From Rheinheimera pacifica (lineage in GTDB: Bacteria > Pseudomonadota > Gammaproteobacteria > Enterobacterales > Alteromonadaceae): 64,000 nt of DNA. This document shows positions 35,357 to 43,307 of this stretch, one piece after another; the first letter of the stretch is position 1, and each line of letters opens with the position of its first letter. The position numbers and the translations under genes were made by a program. The stretch spans positions 45,112-109,111 of the forward strand of contig NZ_JANUEM010000014.1 of NCBI RefSeq assembly GCF_024809855.1. The letters are read 5' to 3'. The notes under the pieces are model-generated. The model did no database searches. It was not told the origin of the DNA and saw only the letters and a list, made by a program, of their open reading frames with translations.

Positions 35357-37336
35357 GTGAGTCGGATTGATACGTCTATCGCATCAGATAAACGCAAGCG
35401 CAAATGGATAGTGCTCAGCAGTATTGTGCTGTTGGCTTTGGTTATGGCCAGCTATCTGGCCTGGCTGTTTTTATTAAAAGGTTTTACCGTTACCGTATTG
35501 CCAGCTGAAGCCGCGCAAACCCAGCGTTTTGCAGTGGTGTCGGGCAGCGGCTTTTTTATCGAAAATAAACTCTATATGTTGGGCTCGCGCGCAGAAATTG
35601 TAGTCAGCGCCGATAAGTTTGAGCCATTACAGCGGTTAGTGCTAAGCAGTGAACAAAGCAATCTGGCGGTTACACTACAGCCAATGCCAGCCAGTATTAC
35701 ACTGAATACAGTGCCTGAGGTGGCGGATATCAGTTGGACAGTCAATGGCCAGCTACACAGCCAGGGGCCAACGCTGGCAGGCCGTTTTGCACCGGGTGAG
35801 TATCAAATCAGTGCCGAACAGCCGTATTTTCAGCCACAAAGCCTGATGCTGACAGCGGCTATTGCTGATGAGATTGCCAAAACGCTGACATTAACACCGG
35901 TATCGGGAGACCTGACACTGGCGTCGCGCCCGGCAGGGGCCAGCGTTACAGTAAATGGCCAGGCTGTGGGTAAAACACCATTGGTTATACCGCAAAATGG
36001 CGGCAGCTATCAGGTACAGGTTCAGCTGGAAGGCTATGAGCCGGTGCAGGATACTATCGACATAACCTACCGCCAGCCCAAAGCGGCACGGGATTATTTT
36101 TTACAGCCGCTGCAAGCTGTACTCACCGTAGCTACCACGCCACAAGACGGCGTGCTGCTTTTAAATGGTAAACCGGCCAGTAGCCCGGCCAGTATTGATG
36201 CCGGTAAAGCTTATACCGTGCGCTATGAAAAGGCCGGTTACCTGGCGCAGTCGCAAAGCGTTACGCTAAAACCGGCAGAGCAGCGTACACTGAATTTTGA
36301 GCTGAAAGCAGAAATGGGTCAGGTTCGTTTTAGTGCTAATCATACGGCCGATGTACTGATCAATGGCAAGACGGTAGGGCAAACCCCGCTCACCTTGTCG
36401 TTGCAGGCATTAGCGCAGAATGTTGAATTTCGTAAAACCGGTTACCGTACCGTCAGCCGCACTGTTACGCCCAGCCAGCGGCAAACGCAGACCGTGCAAG
36501 CCGACATGCTGACAGAATTTGATGCCCGCCGCCGTGAAGGTAAACCGTTGTTTGCCCAAACACTGGGCATTAGTCTTATTGAAGTACAACTTAAAGCCTT
36601 TACCATGGGCTCACCGGCCAATGAGGCAGATCGGGGCCGCAATGAGCACCCGCTTAATGTTAATTTCAGCCGTAATATCTGGGTGTCGGCTCATGAGATC
36701 ACTGAAGCTCAGTATGGCACTTTTAAAGGACAAACCGGTGGCTCGGCGTTGCCGGTAACCCAGGTATCCTGGCTGGACGCCGTTAAATTCAGCAACTGGT
36801 TAAGTGTGCAGGAAGGGCTGGCAGTATTTTATAACCTGCAAGGCGACAGAGTGGTGGGCATTAATGCCGACAGCCCCGGTTACCGGCTGCTAACCGAAGC
36901 CGAATGGGAGTTTATTGCCAAGCACAACCGGCGTGCTGCCAGAACCACCTATGTATGGGGCAATGAAGATCGGCTACGCGATAAACAGGGCAACTTTGCC
37001 GACAAATCGGTACAAGGGCAACAAACTTTCTTTTTCCGCGATTATAACGACGGCTTTGCCGGTAAAGCGCCGGTAGGCAGTTTCCGTGCTGACCGGGCCG
37101 GTTTTTATGATCTGGATGGTAATGTACGAGAATGGGTGCATGATGCTTATGCGGTAACCGCGCCCGATACGACAAAACAGTATACCGATTATCGCGGTGC
37201 CAGCGGCGGACAGGGGTATGTGATCAAAGGAGCGTCGTATAAATCCGGCCGCTTAAAAGAGCTCAGAGCCAGTATCCGTAACGAAGGGAACGGGCCGCAA
37301 GACGATGTTGGCTTTCGGATTGCCCGCTATCAATAG
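35357..37336 (+). CDS. Membrane-anchored PEGA-repeat protein with cysteine-free FGE/SUMF1-like domain
   Basis: This 659-residue protein starts at GTG 35357 behind GAGAGG. A short cytoplasmic tip and one membrane helix (about 16-40) are followed by three or four PEGA-like modules (about 105-390; for example SRPAGASVTVNGQAVGKTPL and KTVGQTPLTLSL). The C-terminus (about 395-659) is a formylglycine-generating-enzyme fold with FTMGSPANEADR, YRLLTEAEWEF, GFYDLDGNVREWVHD and DDVGFRIARY. The catalytic cysteine pair of true FGE, expected just after the KGASY motif, is missing, and I see no cysteine anywhere in the protein. It is therefore probably a binding or structural domain and not a sulfatase-activating enzyme. 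Confidence 0.88.
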   Translation: MSRIDTSIASDKRKRKWIVLSSIVLLALVMASYLAWLFLLKGFTVTVLPAEAAQTQRFAVVSGSGFFIENKLYMLGSRAEIVVSADKFEPLQRLVLSSEQSNLAVTLQPMPASITLNTVPEVADISWTVNGQLHSQGPTLAGRFAPGEYQISAEQPYFQPQSLMLTAAIADEIAKTLTLTPVSGDLTLASRPAGASVTVNGQAVGKTPLVIPQNGGSYQVQVQLEGYEPVQDTIDITYRQPKAARDYFLQPLQAVLTVATTPQDGVLLLNGKPASSPASIDAGKAYTVRYEKAGYLAQSQSVTLKPAEQRTLNFELKAEMGQVRFSANHTADVLINGKTVGQTPLTLSLQALAQNVEFRKTGYRTVSRTVTPSQRQTQTVQADMLTEFDARRREGKPLFAQTLGISLIEVQLKAFTMGSPANEADRGRNEHPLNVNFSRNIWVSAHEITEAQYGTFKGQTGGSALPVTQVSWLDAVKFSNWLSVQEGLAVFYNLQGDRVVGINADSPGYRLLTEAEWEFIAKHNRRAARTTYVWGNEDRLRDKQGNFADKSVQGQQTFFFRDYNDGFAGKAPVGSFRADRAGFYDLDGNVREWVHDAYAVTAPDTTKQYTDYRGASGGQGYVIKGASYKSGRLKELRASIRNEGNGPQDDVGFRIARYQ

Positions 37337-37357
37337 TATCAAGAGCAGGAGTTAACT

Positions 37358-37465
37358 ATGAAAAAACGCATCATACTGGCCCTGGTGCTACTGGCTGTAG
37401 CTGGATCTGCGGCGGCTTATTTTGTATCACTGGATGCGCCACAGGATTTCCCTATTAATATCTGA
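37358..37465 (+). CDS. 35-residue single-pass membrane peptide
   Basis: This very short gene begins at ATG 37358 behind a near-perfect ribosome site (AGCAGGAGTTAACT). It encodes a positively charged start (MKKR), a hydrophobic helix (IILALVLLAVAGSAAAYF) and a short acidic tail ending in DFPINI. It lies exactly in the 148-bp gap between two genes of the operon, with its stop 20 bp before the ExbB/MotA-like start. Ribosome-site quality, coding-like composition and tight packing argue that it is real. It could be a small subunit or regulator of the channel complex. It is too short for family recognition. Confidence 0.65.
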   Translation: MKKRIILALVLLAVAGSAAAYFVSLDAPQDFPINI

Positions 37466-37484
37466 CGAGCGGAGCAGCACATTT

Positions 37485-38255
37485 ATGCGTAACAAAGATT
37501 CTGCCGCAATGAACCCCGGCATTATTACCAGTGTGTTGGTGCTGGCGGGTTGTTTTACCCTGGTGCATTTGTTTTATGAAGGCATAGTGCGGCCAACCGC
37601 AGCTGCAATTCTGGCTGCCGAGGGCAGCAGTGGTTTGTTTTCTGTCTGGGTGATTATAAAAGACATGGAGCAACAGGTATGTTTTTCGTTGCTGCTGTTT
37701 TGCCTGTTTTTGATGGGTTACAAACTATGGCGGCTGCTAGATGAAGAAACCCTGTATACCCGTGATTTTTTGCGTGACTATGACAAAAGCCTGCCGCTGG
37801 ACGTAGAGCTGGCGCTGTCTGAGCTGGAAGCCTCGTCTTACAAAGATAACCCGGCCATGGCAACCTGGATCAACTGTATCCGGCGTTTTAAAAATACCCG
37901 TAATGTACAGCATGCTGCCGACGCTATTGAATCCTCTGTAGAAAGCCTGGCGGCACAGCTGGAAAGCGGTAATAGTATGGTGCGTTATATTATCTGGGCC
38001 ATTCCCAGTATTGGCTTTGTTGGTACTGTGCGCGGTATTGGCCAGGCACTGGCGCAGGCAGATAAGGCGCTGGCCGGTGATATTGCCGGTATGACAGCCT
38101 CGCTGGGGGTTGCCTTTAACTCAACGCTGGTAGCGTTATTTATTTCACTGATTTTAATGTATTTTATGCATATTCTTAATGGCAGGCAGGACACCATGGT
38201 GTTAAATACACAGCAGTCCTGCGAGAAACACCTGTTAGCGCATTTACATAACTGA
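37485..38255 (+). CDS. ExbB/TolQ/MotA-type proton channel protein
   Basis: I choose ATG 37485 (256 residues), with GGAG 10 bp upstream; a longer in-frame start would overlap the small peptide gene. One membrane helix lies near the N-terminus (about 12-32) and another at about 60-80. A cytoplasmic loop follows, then the channel hairpin at about 165-235 with IPSIGFVGTVRGIGQAL and TASLGVAFNSTLVALFIS, which matches the MotA/TolQ/ExbB proton-channel signature. Such proteins form pentamers around two ExbD- or MotB-like chains. The two genes directly downstream supply exactly such partners. It is distinct from the flagellar stator LafT at 45944. Confidence 0.9.
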   Translation: MRNKDSAAMNPGIITSVLVLAGCFTLVHLFYEGIVRPTAAAILAAEGSSGLFSVWVIIKDMEQQVCFSLLLFCLFLMGYKLWRLLDEETLYTRDFLRDYDKSLPLDVELALSELEASSYKDNPAMATWINCIRRFKNTRNVQHAADAIESSVESLAAQLESGNSMVRYIIWAIPSIGFVGTVRGIGQALAQADKALAGDIAGMTASLGVAFNSTLVALFISLILMYFMHILNGRQDTMVLNTQQSCEKHLLAHLHN

Positions 38256-38265
38256 TTAGTACGCT

Positions 38266-39324
38266 ATGAAACTAAAACGGCGCGCTGAAGATGGTTTTAA
38301 TCTGTCATTTCTGGATGTGATGGCCTGTGGGCTGGGCGCGGTTATTCTGATCTTAATTCTGGTCGATTTTAACGCCTTTGTGCCAGAACCCACCGACGAA
38401 ACCAATAAGTTGCAGCAGGAGCTAAACGCCGCCCAGCAGCAGCGCGAGCAACTGCAAAAATCAATTGATGAACTGAACGACAAAATTGCACTGGAATCGG
38501 CCAGCCAGCAGGATGTTAAGCTGTCGCAAAGCGATACCAGCAGCGACCAAAGCAAACTGCTGCAGCAAATTTCCACTGAACTGGCGGTAGTGGCCGATCT
38601 GGAAAAACAACTGGCCGCCATCGCCCGCTTGCCGGTACCGGATGCCAACGTACAACTAAGCGGCAGCGGCCAGCAAAATTATATTACCGGGCTGAAGGTC
38701 GAGGGCCAGGAAATTGGTATTTTGCTGGACAAGTCAGCATCGATGATGGGCGAAAACCTGCTTGAAGTGTTGCGCTATATGGCGCTGCCCGATAACCAGA
38801 AGCTGGCGCTGCCCAAGTGGCAGCGTAGCAGGCGGGCAGCGCAGTGGCTGCTGGCCCGTTTACCAAAAAACGCCAAAGTAACCGTAGTGGCTTTCTCTGA
38901 AGACGCCATTATGTTAGGCCAACGCCCGGCCAGCTCTGCCCAGGTTTCTGACTCAATGAATGCTATAGTGCGTGATATTGGCAAGCTGGTGCCAAATGGT
39001 GGTACCAATTTGCAAATTGGCTTGCAAAAACTGCGAGAGTTGCACCCAAATGTCACAGACGTGTACTTAATTACCGATGGCTTACCAACACTGGGTGATG
39101 GCCTTGGCGTGCGCTGCCGTGGTTTGCTGACCAGTAAAAAGTCAATTTCGTCACAGTGCCGGCAGGAGCTGTTGGTTGAAACCGTTAAACGCGCTGGTCA
39201 GGGGCTGCGGATGAATGTGATTTTGCTACCAATAGAGGGTGATCCTTATGCGTCGGCTATGTACTGGAGCTGGTCGCAGGTAACGCAGGGTACCTTTTTG
39301 GCGCCGGCAAAGGAGTGGCCATAG
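38266..39324 (+). CDS. ExbD-like membrane anchor fused to a von Willebrand A domain (first of two)
   Basis: In this 352-residue protein the first 40 residues give an ExbD/MotB-type segment, FNLSFLDVMACGLGAV, in which Asp17 aligns with the proton-binding Asp of ExbD (FIDVM). A coiled coil (about 45-120) leads to a vWA domain (about 140-345). Its metal site is DKSAS (Asp155, Ser157, Ser159) with a GGTNLQIGL threonine and a later ITDG aspartate, so metal binding is likely intact. By analogy with ExbD the vWA part would be periplasmic. It starts 10 bp after the channel gene and its TAG overlaps the next start. Confidence 0.88.
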   Translation: MKLKRRAEDGFNLSFLDVMACGLGAVILILILVDFNAFVPEPTDETNKLQQELNAAQQQREQLQKSIDELNDKIALESASQQDVKLSQSDTSSDQSKLLQQISTELAVVADLEKQLAAIARLPVPDANVQLSGSGQQNYITGLKVEGQEIGILLDKSASMMGENLLEVLRYMALPDNQKLALPKWQRSRRAAQWLLARLPKNAKVTVVAFSEDAIMLGQRPASSAQVSDSMNAIVRDIGKLVPNGGTNLQIGLQKLRELHPNVTDVYLITDGLPTLGDGLGVRCRGLLTSKKSISSQCRQELLVETVKRAGQGLRMNVILLPIEGDPYASAMYWSWSQVTQGTFLAPAKEWP

Positions 39325-40289
39325 TGGCAGGACGTATGCGCAGAATAAAACGGCCGCCGGTGGAAATTTTTACGCTGTCGTTTCTCGATATTATCTCCTG
39401 TGCCTTTGGTGCTGTGGTACTACTGGTGTTGCTGGCTAAAAATGGTGAAAGCGAAACTGAACTGGGGCCGGATAATTTAAGCACTATGGTAGAGCAGGTG
39501 TTGGCGGCGCAACTTAACGTAGAGCTGTTAAAAGGCGCGGTGTCAGATAAACAGCAGCAGCTTGCGGCTGCTCAGGCCCGTTCGGCTTCTGTCACAGAGC
39601 AGCTGAAATCGCTGGAGTCTTCTATTCCCCGTGCCCAGCAAACGTTACAGCAATTGCAGGATCAGGCCAGTTCATTGCGCAATGAACTGCGTCAGGCCAC
39701 AGCCATGCTGAATGTGCCTAAATCTACCGATAAACCGTCAGACGAAGTGGGCGGTATTCCAACCGATGCCGATTATGTGATCTTTGTTATTGATAATTCG
39801 GGCTCAATGGTAGCAGGCAATAAATGGCAGCAGGTGATTAATGTCGTAAATGATATTTTAGTGAATCACCCGCAAATGAAAGGTTTTCAGGTTATGGCTG
39901 CCGATGGCACCTTTTTATACCCCGGCCAGGAAGGCCAGTGGCTGAGTGACTCAACCAGTATGCGCCAGCGTGCCATGGACCGGATGAAGCGTTTTACCGG
40001 TGGTGGCAGTGCACCTGAGGTGGGTATTTTACGTGCGCTGGACTTGTACAGCAAAACAAAAGGCAAAGTTAGCCTGTATGTATTTGGCGATGATTACCGC
40101 TCCTCCAGCCTGGATGCCATTGTTGGCACTATTACCGGCAAAAATGCCGATGCGGCCGGTGAGCCACGTTTTCGAATTCATGGTATCGGTTTTTACCGGC
40201 CCGTTGGTGGTGACGCAGCACAATTTGCCGCCTTTATGCAGGCTGTGGCTAAGCGCAACCGCGGTGCTTTTGTCGGCCTGGCATTTTAG
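39324..40289 (+). CDS. ExbD-like membrane anchor fused to a von Willebrand A domain (second of two)
   Basis: I choose GTG 39324 (321 residues), which overlaps the previous stop as TAGTG and has AAGGAG 8 bp upstream; ATG 39336 is an alternative. The start repeats the ExbD-like pattern (FTLSFLDIISCAFGAV, Asp22). A coiled coil follows (about 50-135), then a vWA domain with DNSGS (Asp157, Ser159, Ser161) and FGDDY. The two vWA proteins are clearly related in layout but different in sequence, which suggests a heterodimer inside one ExbB-type pentamer. It is the last gene before flagellin, 96 bp away. Confidence 0.88.
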   Translation: MAGRMRRIKRPPVEIFTLSFLDIISCAFGAVVLLVLLAKNGESETELGPDNLSTMVEQVLAAQLNVELLKGAVSDKQQQLAAAQARSASVTEQLKSLESSIPRAQQTLQQLQDQASSLRNELRQATAMLNVPKSTDKPSDEVGGIPTDADYVIFVIDNSGSMVAGNKWQQVINVVNDILVNHPQMKGFQVMAADGTFLYPGQEGQWLSDSTSMRQRAMDRMKRFTGGGSAPEVGILRALDLYSKTKGKVSLYVFGDDYRSSSLDAIVGTITGKNADAAGEPRFRIHGIGFYRPVGGDAAQFAAFMQAVAKRNRGAFVGLAF

Positions 40290-40313
40290 GGCTAGCGGCT
40301 TAAAAAAATCTGC

Positions 40314-40340
40314 TAAAAAAGATTTTAGTTCTGCCACACC
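40314..40340 (+). promoter_or_regulatory. Weak sigma-28-like promoter before flagellin
   Basis: TAAA (40314) is followed after 15 bp by GCC (40333), but the rest of the -10 element (ACACC) does not match GCCGATAA. A small hairpin (CTAAAA/TTTTAG) overlaps it. A sigma-28 promoter is expected here biologically, and this is only the best match I can find. Confidence 0.3.
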
Positions 40341-40385
40341 GCTGTCGCTTTAACTCTGTGAGCATCAATCACAGGAGATTTCACG

Positions 40386-41252
40386 ATGGCTTTATCAATT
40401 CAATCTAATGCAGCGTCAAAATCAATTCAAAACCAACTGGGCCGTACTAATAACGATTTATCGGTAGCGTTAGAGCGTTTAGGCTCAGGCTTTAAAATTA
40501 ACTCTGCTAAAGATGACGCAGCAGGCTTACAAATTGCCAACCGTTTAAATGCGCAGGTTCGTGGCCAGGAAGCGGCTATCTATAACGCTAACAATGCTAT
40601 GTCTATGCTGCAAACCGCTGAAGGTGCGTTTGAAGAAATGACTAACATTGCGTACCGCATGAAAGAGCTGGCAACGCAAGGTGCTAACGGTACCAACAAC
40701 TCTTCTGAATATACGGCATTAAACTCTGAGTTTACAGCGTTGAAAAGTGAGTTAGAAAATATTATCGGCAATACGTCTTATGGTTCTGGCACCAAGTTAC
40801 TTGATGAAACCGATGGTAAACTTCAGGATGCAGTGACCTTTCAAATTGGTGCTACGAGCGCAGAAACCTTAGAAGTTGATATCAGCACGCAGTTAGGCAA
40901 TATTACAACCGCTATGACAGCAACAGAGTTTGCTGCTGGTTTCGCTAGTGGTGTTAACGCAGATGACCAAACTGATGCCCAGACCATTATGGGCCAGGTA
41001 GATACCTTACTAAATGCAATTGGCGCAGCCCGTTCTGAGCTGGGTGCCAGTATGAACCGTTTGGATCACTCTATTAATAACGTGACCAATATGATGGAAA
41101 ATACTCAGTCTGCAGCTGGCCAACTGATGGATGCAGATTTCGCCAAAGAAACCTCAAATATGACCAAACAGCAGTTACTGATGAACTCAGGTATTTCTGT
41201 ACTGAGCGCGTCTAACAGCACAACACAAATGATTGGTTCACTGCTGCGTTAA
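40386..41252 (+). CDS. lafA: Lateral flagellin
   Basis: This 288-residue flagellin has the conserved D0/D1 ends (ALSIQSNAASKSIQNQL, ERLGSGFKINSAKDDAAGLQIANR, and at the C-terminus QSAAGQLMDADFAKETSNMTKQQLLM) and only a very small central domain, as usual for lateral flagellins. It is the filament subunit and is the only flagellin in the window. A strong ribosome site (CAGGAG) lies upstream and a good terminator follows. Ser/Thr-rich stretches in the centre offer sites for the Maf-type transferase. The symbol follows Vibrio/Aeromonas lateral-flagella nomenclature. Confidence 0.95.
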   Translation: MALSIQSNAASKSIQNQLGRTNNDLSVALERLGSGFKINSAKDDAAGLQIANRLNAQVRGQEAAIYNANNAMSMLQTAEGAFEEMTNIAYRMKELATQGANGTNNSSEYTALNSEFTALKSELENIIGNTSYGSGTKLLDETDGKLQDAVTFQIGATSAETLEVDISTQLGNITTAMTATEFAAGFASGVNADDQTDAQTIMGQVDTLLNAIGAARSELGASMNRLDHSINNVTNMMENTQSAAGQLMDADFAKETSNMTKQQLLMNSGISVLSASNSTTQMIGSLLR

Positions 41253-41282
41253 TACGCTGCCAGGGTAACAACAGTGTTATAA

Positions 41283-41313
41283 CCCTGCCGGCTTTAGCTG
41301 GCGGGGTGTTTTT
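41283..41313 (+). terminator. Terminator after flagellin
   Basis: Ten-base arms CCCTGCCGGC (41283-41292) and GCTGGCGGGG (41297-41306) pair with two wobble pairs around a TTTA loop. They are followed by TGTTTTT. Confidence 0.8.
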
Positions 41314-41345
41314 CAGGTAATAGTTGGTGGCAGAAGGTATACATT

Positions 41346-42641
41346 ATGGCGTCTTATTTAAGTATTGATCCCCAGACTCTGGCCCGCCAGTACACCCAGA
41401 TTGACCGTGCCGGTAAAGATAATTTACTGTCGGCTAAGTCAAAACAGTTTACTGCCCAGCTTAATGCCATTAAAAAATTACAAACCTCGATGGGTAGCTT
41501 TTTAACCCAACTGAAAGATTTCCGCAAAGCTGACAGCAGCTTGCTGGCCAATACCGCCAGTAGCACCAGCGAGTCAACTTTAGCTGTTACAGCCAGCGGT
41601 AAAGCGGTGGCTGGTAGTTACGATATTTTTGTGCAGCAACTGGCACAAAACCATCAGTTAGCCATGTCATTTGACCCCACAGCTGCGCTGGCAACAGATG
41701 GTGAGTTTACTATTGATTTGGGCGGCAGCAGTTTTTCTGTCGATATGGCCGGGCTACCCGCTAATGCCAAGCTGGCAGATCTGGCCAAGGCAATTAACAG
41801 CCATGCCGATAACCCTGGCGTTAGCGCCACGTTAATGCGCAGCGGCAATGAAACCTTTTTAGTGATCTCAAGCGATGAAAGCGGTGCAGCCAATGAGCTG
41901 ACACTGGGTTTTAACGCTGGTGCAGATGCGGCTGGTGCCGATATTACGGCGGCCCTGGCAGCAAAACAGGAGTTAAAAAAGGCTCAGGACGCGATAGTGC
42001 GTTTAGGTAGTGACAGTGCCATTAATGTTACCAGCGCCAGCAATACTTTAACCGACGTGATTGAAGGTGTAACGCTTGATCTGGTTAAAGCTCAGGCTGC
42101 CGGCGACAGCCCGGTAAATATCAAAATTGGCCAGGATCAGACAGCGATTAAAGCCAATGTGCAAAAGTTTATTGATGGTTACAATGGCATTGTCAGCAGT
42201 ATTACCGGCGATGCCAACCTGAAAAATGACAGTATGGCGCGCAGTATACAAAACCAGTTCCGTGCCGCTTTTCAGGGCGAGATTGACGGTAAAACACTAT
42301 ATAGCGTTGGCCTGGAGTTTGACCGCAACGGTAAGCTGAGTATTAACAGCGACCGGTTTGAAAAAGCCCTGGCGGATGACCCGGCGGCACTGGAAGCCAT
42401 GCTAACCTCTGACACCGGGGTGCTGGCCAAGCTGGAAAAGACAGTAGAACCCTACAGCAAAAGTTATGGTGGTTTACTGGGTGATAAGCAAAAAACACTG
42501 CAGGCCAGCCTGGATTTAGTGACCGAGAAACAAAAGCGGCATGATTATTCCATGGAATTAACCTACAAGCGTTATCTGAGTCAGTTTACCCAGATGCAAA
42601 TTACCATAGCGCAGCTTGAAAGCTCTATGGGTCAGTTTTAA
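41346..42641 (+). CDS. fliD: FliD, filament cap (lateral; LafB)
   Basis: This 431-residue protein begins with MASYLSIDPQTLARQYTQID. The FliD N-terminal region and a C-terminal coiled-coil region (YGGLLGDKQKTLQASLDLVTE, LTYKRYLSQFTQMQITIAQLESSMGQF) are typical of the cap protein. It sits at the filament tip and inserts flagellin. Order flagellin-fliD-fliS matches the lafABC arrangement of lateral systems. It lies behind the flagellin terminator, so it may depend on read-through or on its own promoter, which I could not identify. Confidence 0.93.
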   Translation: MASYLSIDPQTLARQYTQIDRAGKDNLLSAKSKQFTAQLNAIKKLQTSMGSFLTQLKDFRKADSSLLANTASSTSESTLAVTASGKAVAGSYDIFVQQLAQNHQLAMSFDPTAALATDGEFTIDLGGSSFSVDMAGLPANAKLADLAKAINSHADNPGVSATLMRSGNETFLVISSDESGAANELTLGFNAGADAAGADITAALAAKQELKKAQDAIVRLGSDSAINVTSASNTLTDVIEGVTLDLVKAQAAGDSPVNIKIGQDQTAIKANVQKFIDGYNGIVSSITGDANLKNDSMARSIQNQFRAAFQGEIDGKTLYSVGLEFDRNGKLSINSDRFEKALADDPAALEAMLTSDTGVLAKLEKTVEPYSKSYGGLLGDKQKTLQASLDLVTEKQKRHDYSMELTYKRYLSQFTQMQITIAQLESSMGQF

Positions 42642-42658
42642 CTAGTGAGAGACAGCTT

Positions 42659-43051
42659 ATGTTAGATTTTGGCAATGGTTATCAGGCTTATAAAAGTACA
42701 GCAGTAGAGGGCAAAGCTGCCGGGGCTGATATTCACAAGCTGGTGCTAATGTTATTTGATGGTTTTCTTGATGAACTGTCGCGCACCGAGGGCCATATTC
42801 AGGCAAAACGTTTTGATAAAAAAGCCGCCGGTATTGAGCGCATGCTAAAAATTCTGGGCGGGCTGGATGCATCGCTGGACCAGCAAAATGGTGGTGAAGT
42901 GGCTGCCAATATGCAGAAACTGTATCAGCACTGCGGCCAGGCACTGCTTAACGCCAGCCTGAAAAACGATTTAACTTCGCTGGATACCGTGCGGGTGATC
43001 ATGACCAACCTGCAAGAAGGCTGGCAAGGGCTGGCACAAAGCGCGGCCTGA
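42659..43051 (+). CDS. fliS: FliS, flagellin export chaperone (lateral; LafC)
   Basis: This 130-residue helical protein begins MLDFGNGYQAYKSTAVEGKAAG and contains HKLVLMLFDGFLDELSR, which matches the FliS signature (…QLTLMLYNGALKFI-like region). FliS binds the flagellin C-terminus and prevents premature polymerisation. It is 17 bp downstream of fliD. A strong terminator 57 bp after its stop ends the flagellin-cap-chaperone unit. Confidence 0.93.
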   Translation: MLDFGNGYQAYKSTAVEGKAAGADIHKLVLMLFDGFLDELSRTEGHIQAKRFDKKAAGIERMLKILGGLDASLDQQNGGEVAANMQKLYQHCGQALLNASLKNDLTSLDTVRVIMTNLQEGWQGLAQSAA

Positions 43052-43107
43052 TACCACTTTACGGCCTGCCGGTATCTTTCCGCTGTTTCAAGTGCTCTGA
43101 CCCCTTG

Positions 43108-43133
43108 AAAACCGCTGCCAGGCAGCGGTTTTT
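43108..43133 (+). terminator. Rho-independent terminator after fliS
   Basis: AAAACCGCTG (43108-43117) pairs perfectly with CAGCGGTTTT (43123-43132) around CCAGG, ending in a T run. It separates the lafABC unit from the sigma-54-driven operon that follows. Confidence 0.85.
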
Positions 43134-43174
43134 GCTATCTGGCTGCTAAATGTGCGGCAAGCGGTAGCTGCTTG

Positions 43175-43203
43175 CTTCCGATCAGCGGAAGTAATACTTC
43201 CGC
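43175..43203 (+). promoter_or_regulatory. Candidate LafK enhancer site upstream of the fliT-like/fliK operon
   Basis: The inverted repeat GCGGAAG-N5-CTTCCGC (43185-43203) is preceded by a further CTTCCG half-site at 43175. Its centre is about 61 bp upstream of the -24 element at 43254. The same three-part arrangement is found upstream of flgB at 20343-20369. As it is followed by TTTT it could alternatively serve as a second terminator. Confidence 0.6.
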
Positions 43204-43253
43204 TTTTTAGCAGTGCTGCTTTAAAAACACTTATAAATCATTGGTTTGAATTG

Positions 43254-43269
43254 TGGCCTGACAGTTGCT
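43254..43269 (+). promoter_or_regulatory. Sigma-54 promoter of the 11-kb fliT-like to flhA operon
   Basis: TGGCCT-N5-TTGCT matches the sigma-54 consensus with intact GG and GC dinucleotides 10 bp apart. It lies 38 bp before the GTG start of the FliT-like gene. Confidence 0.8.
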
Positions 43270-43307
43270 AAATCATTCTGCTTAGCGAAGTTGAACAGGG
43301 GCTGAAT

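Noticed and set aside
36540..37336. A sulfatase-activating enzyme
   Set aside because: The catalytic cysteines are absent, the protein is membrane-anchored with PEGA repeats, and there is no sulfatase gene nearby.
37485..40289. Identity of the ExbB/ExbD-vWA genes with a Zorya-type defence system or with the flagellar MotAB stator
   Set aside because: There is no OmpA-like peptidoglycan-binding domain and no ZorC/ZorD/ZorE-like gene nearby. A separate complete stator (lafT/lafU) is present.
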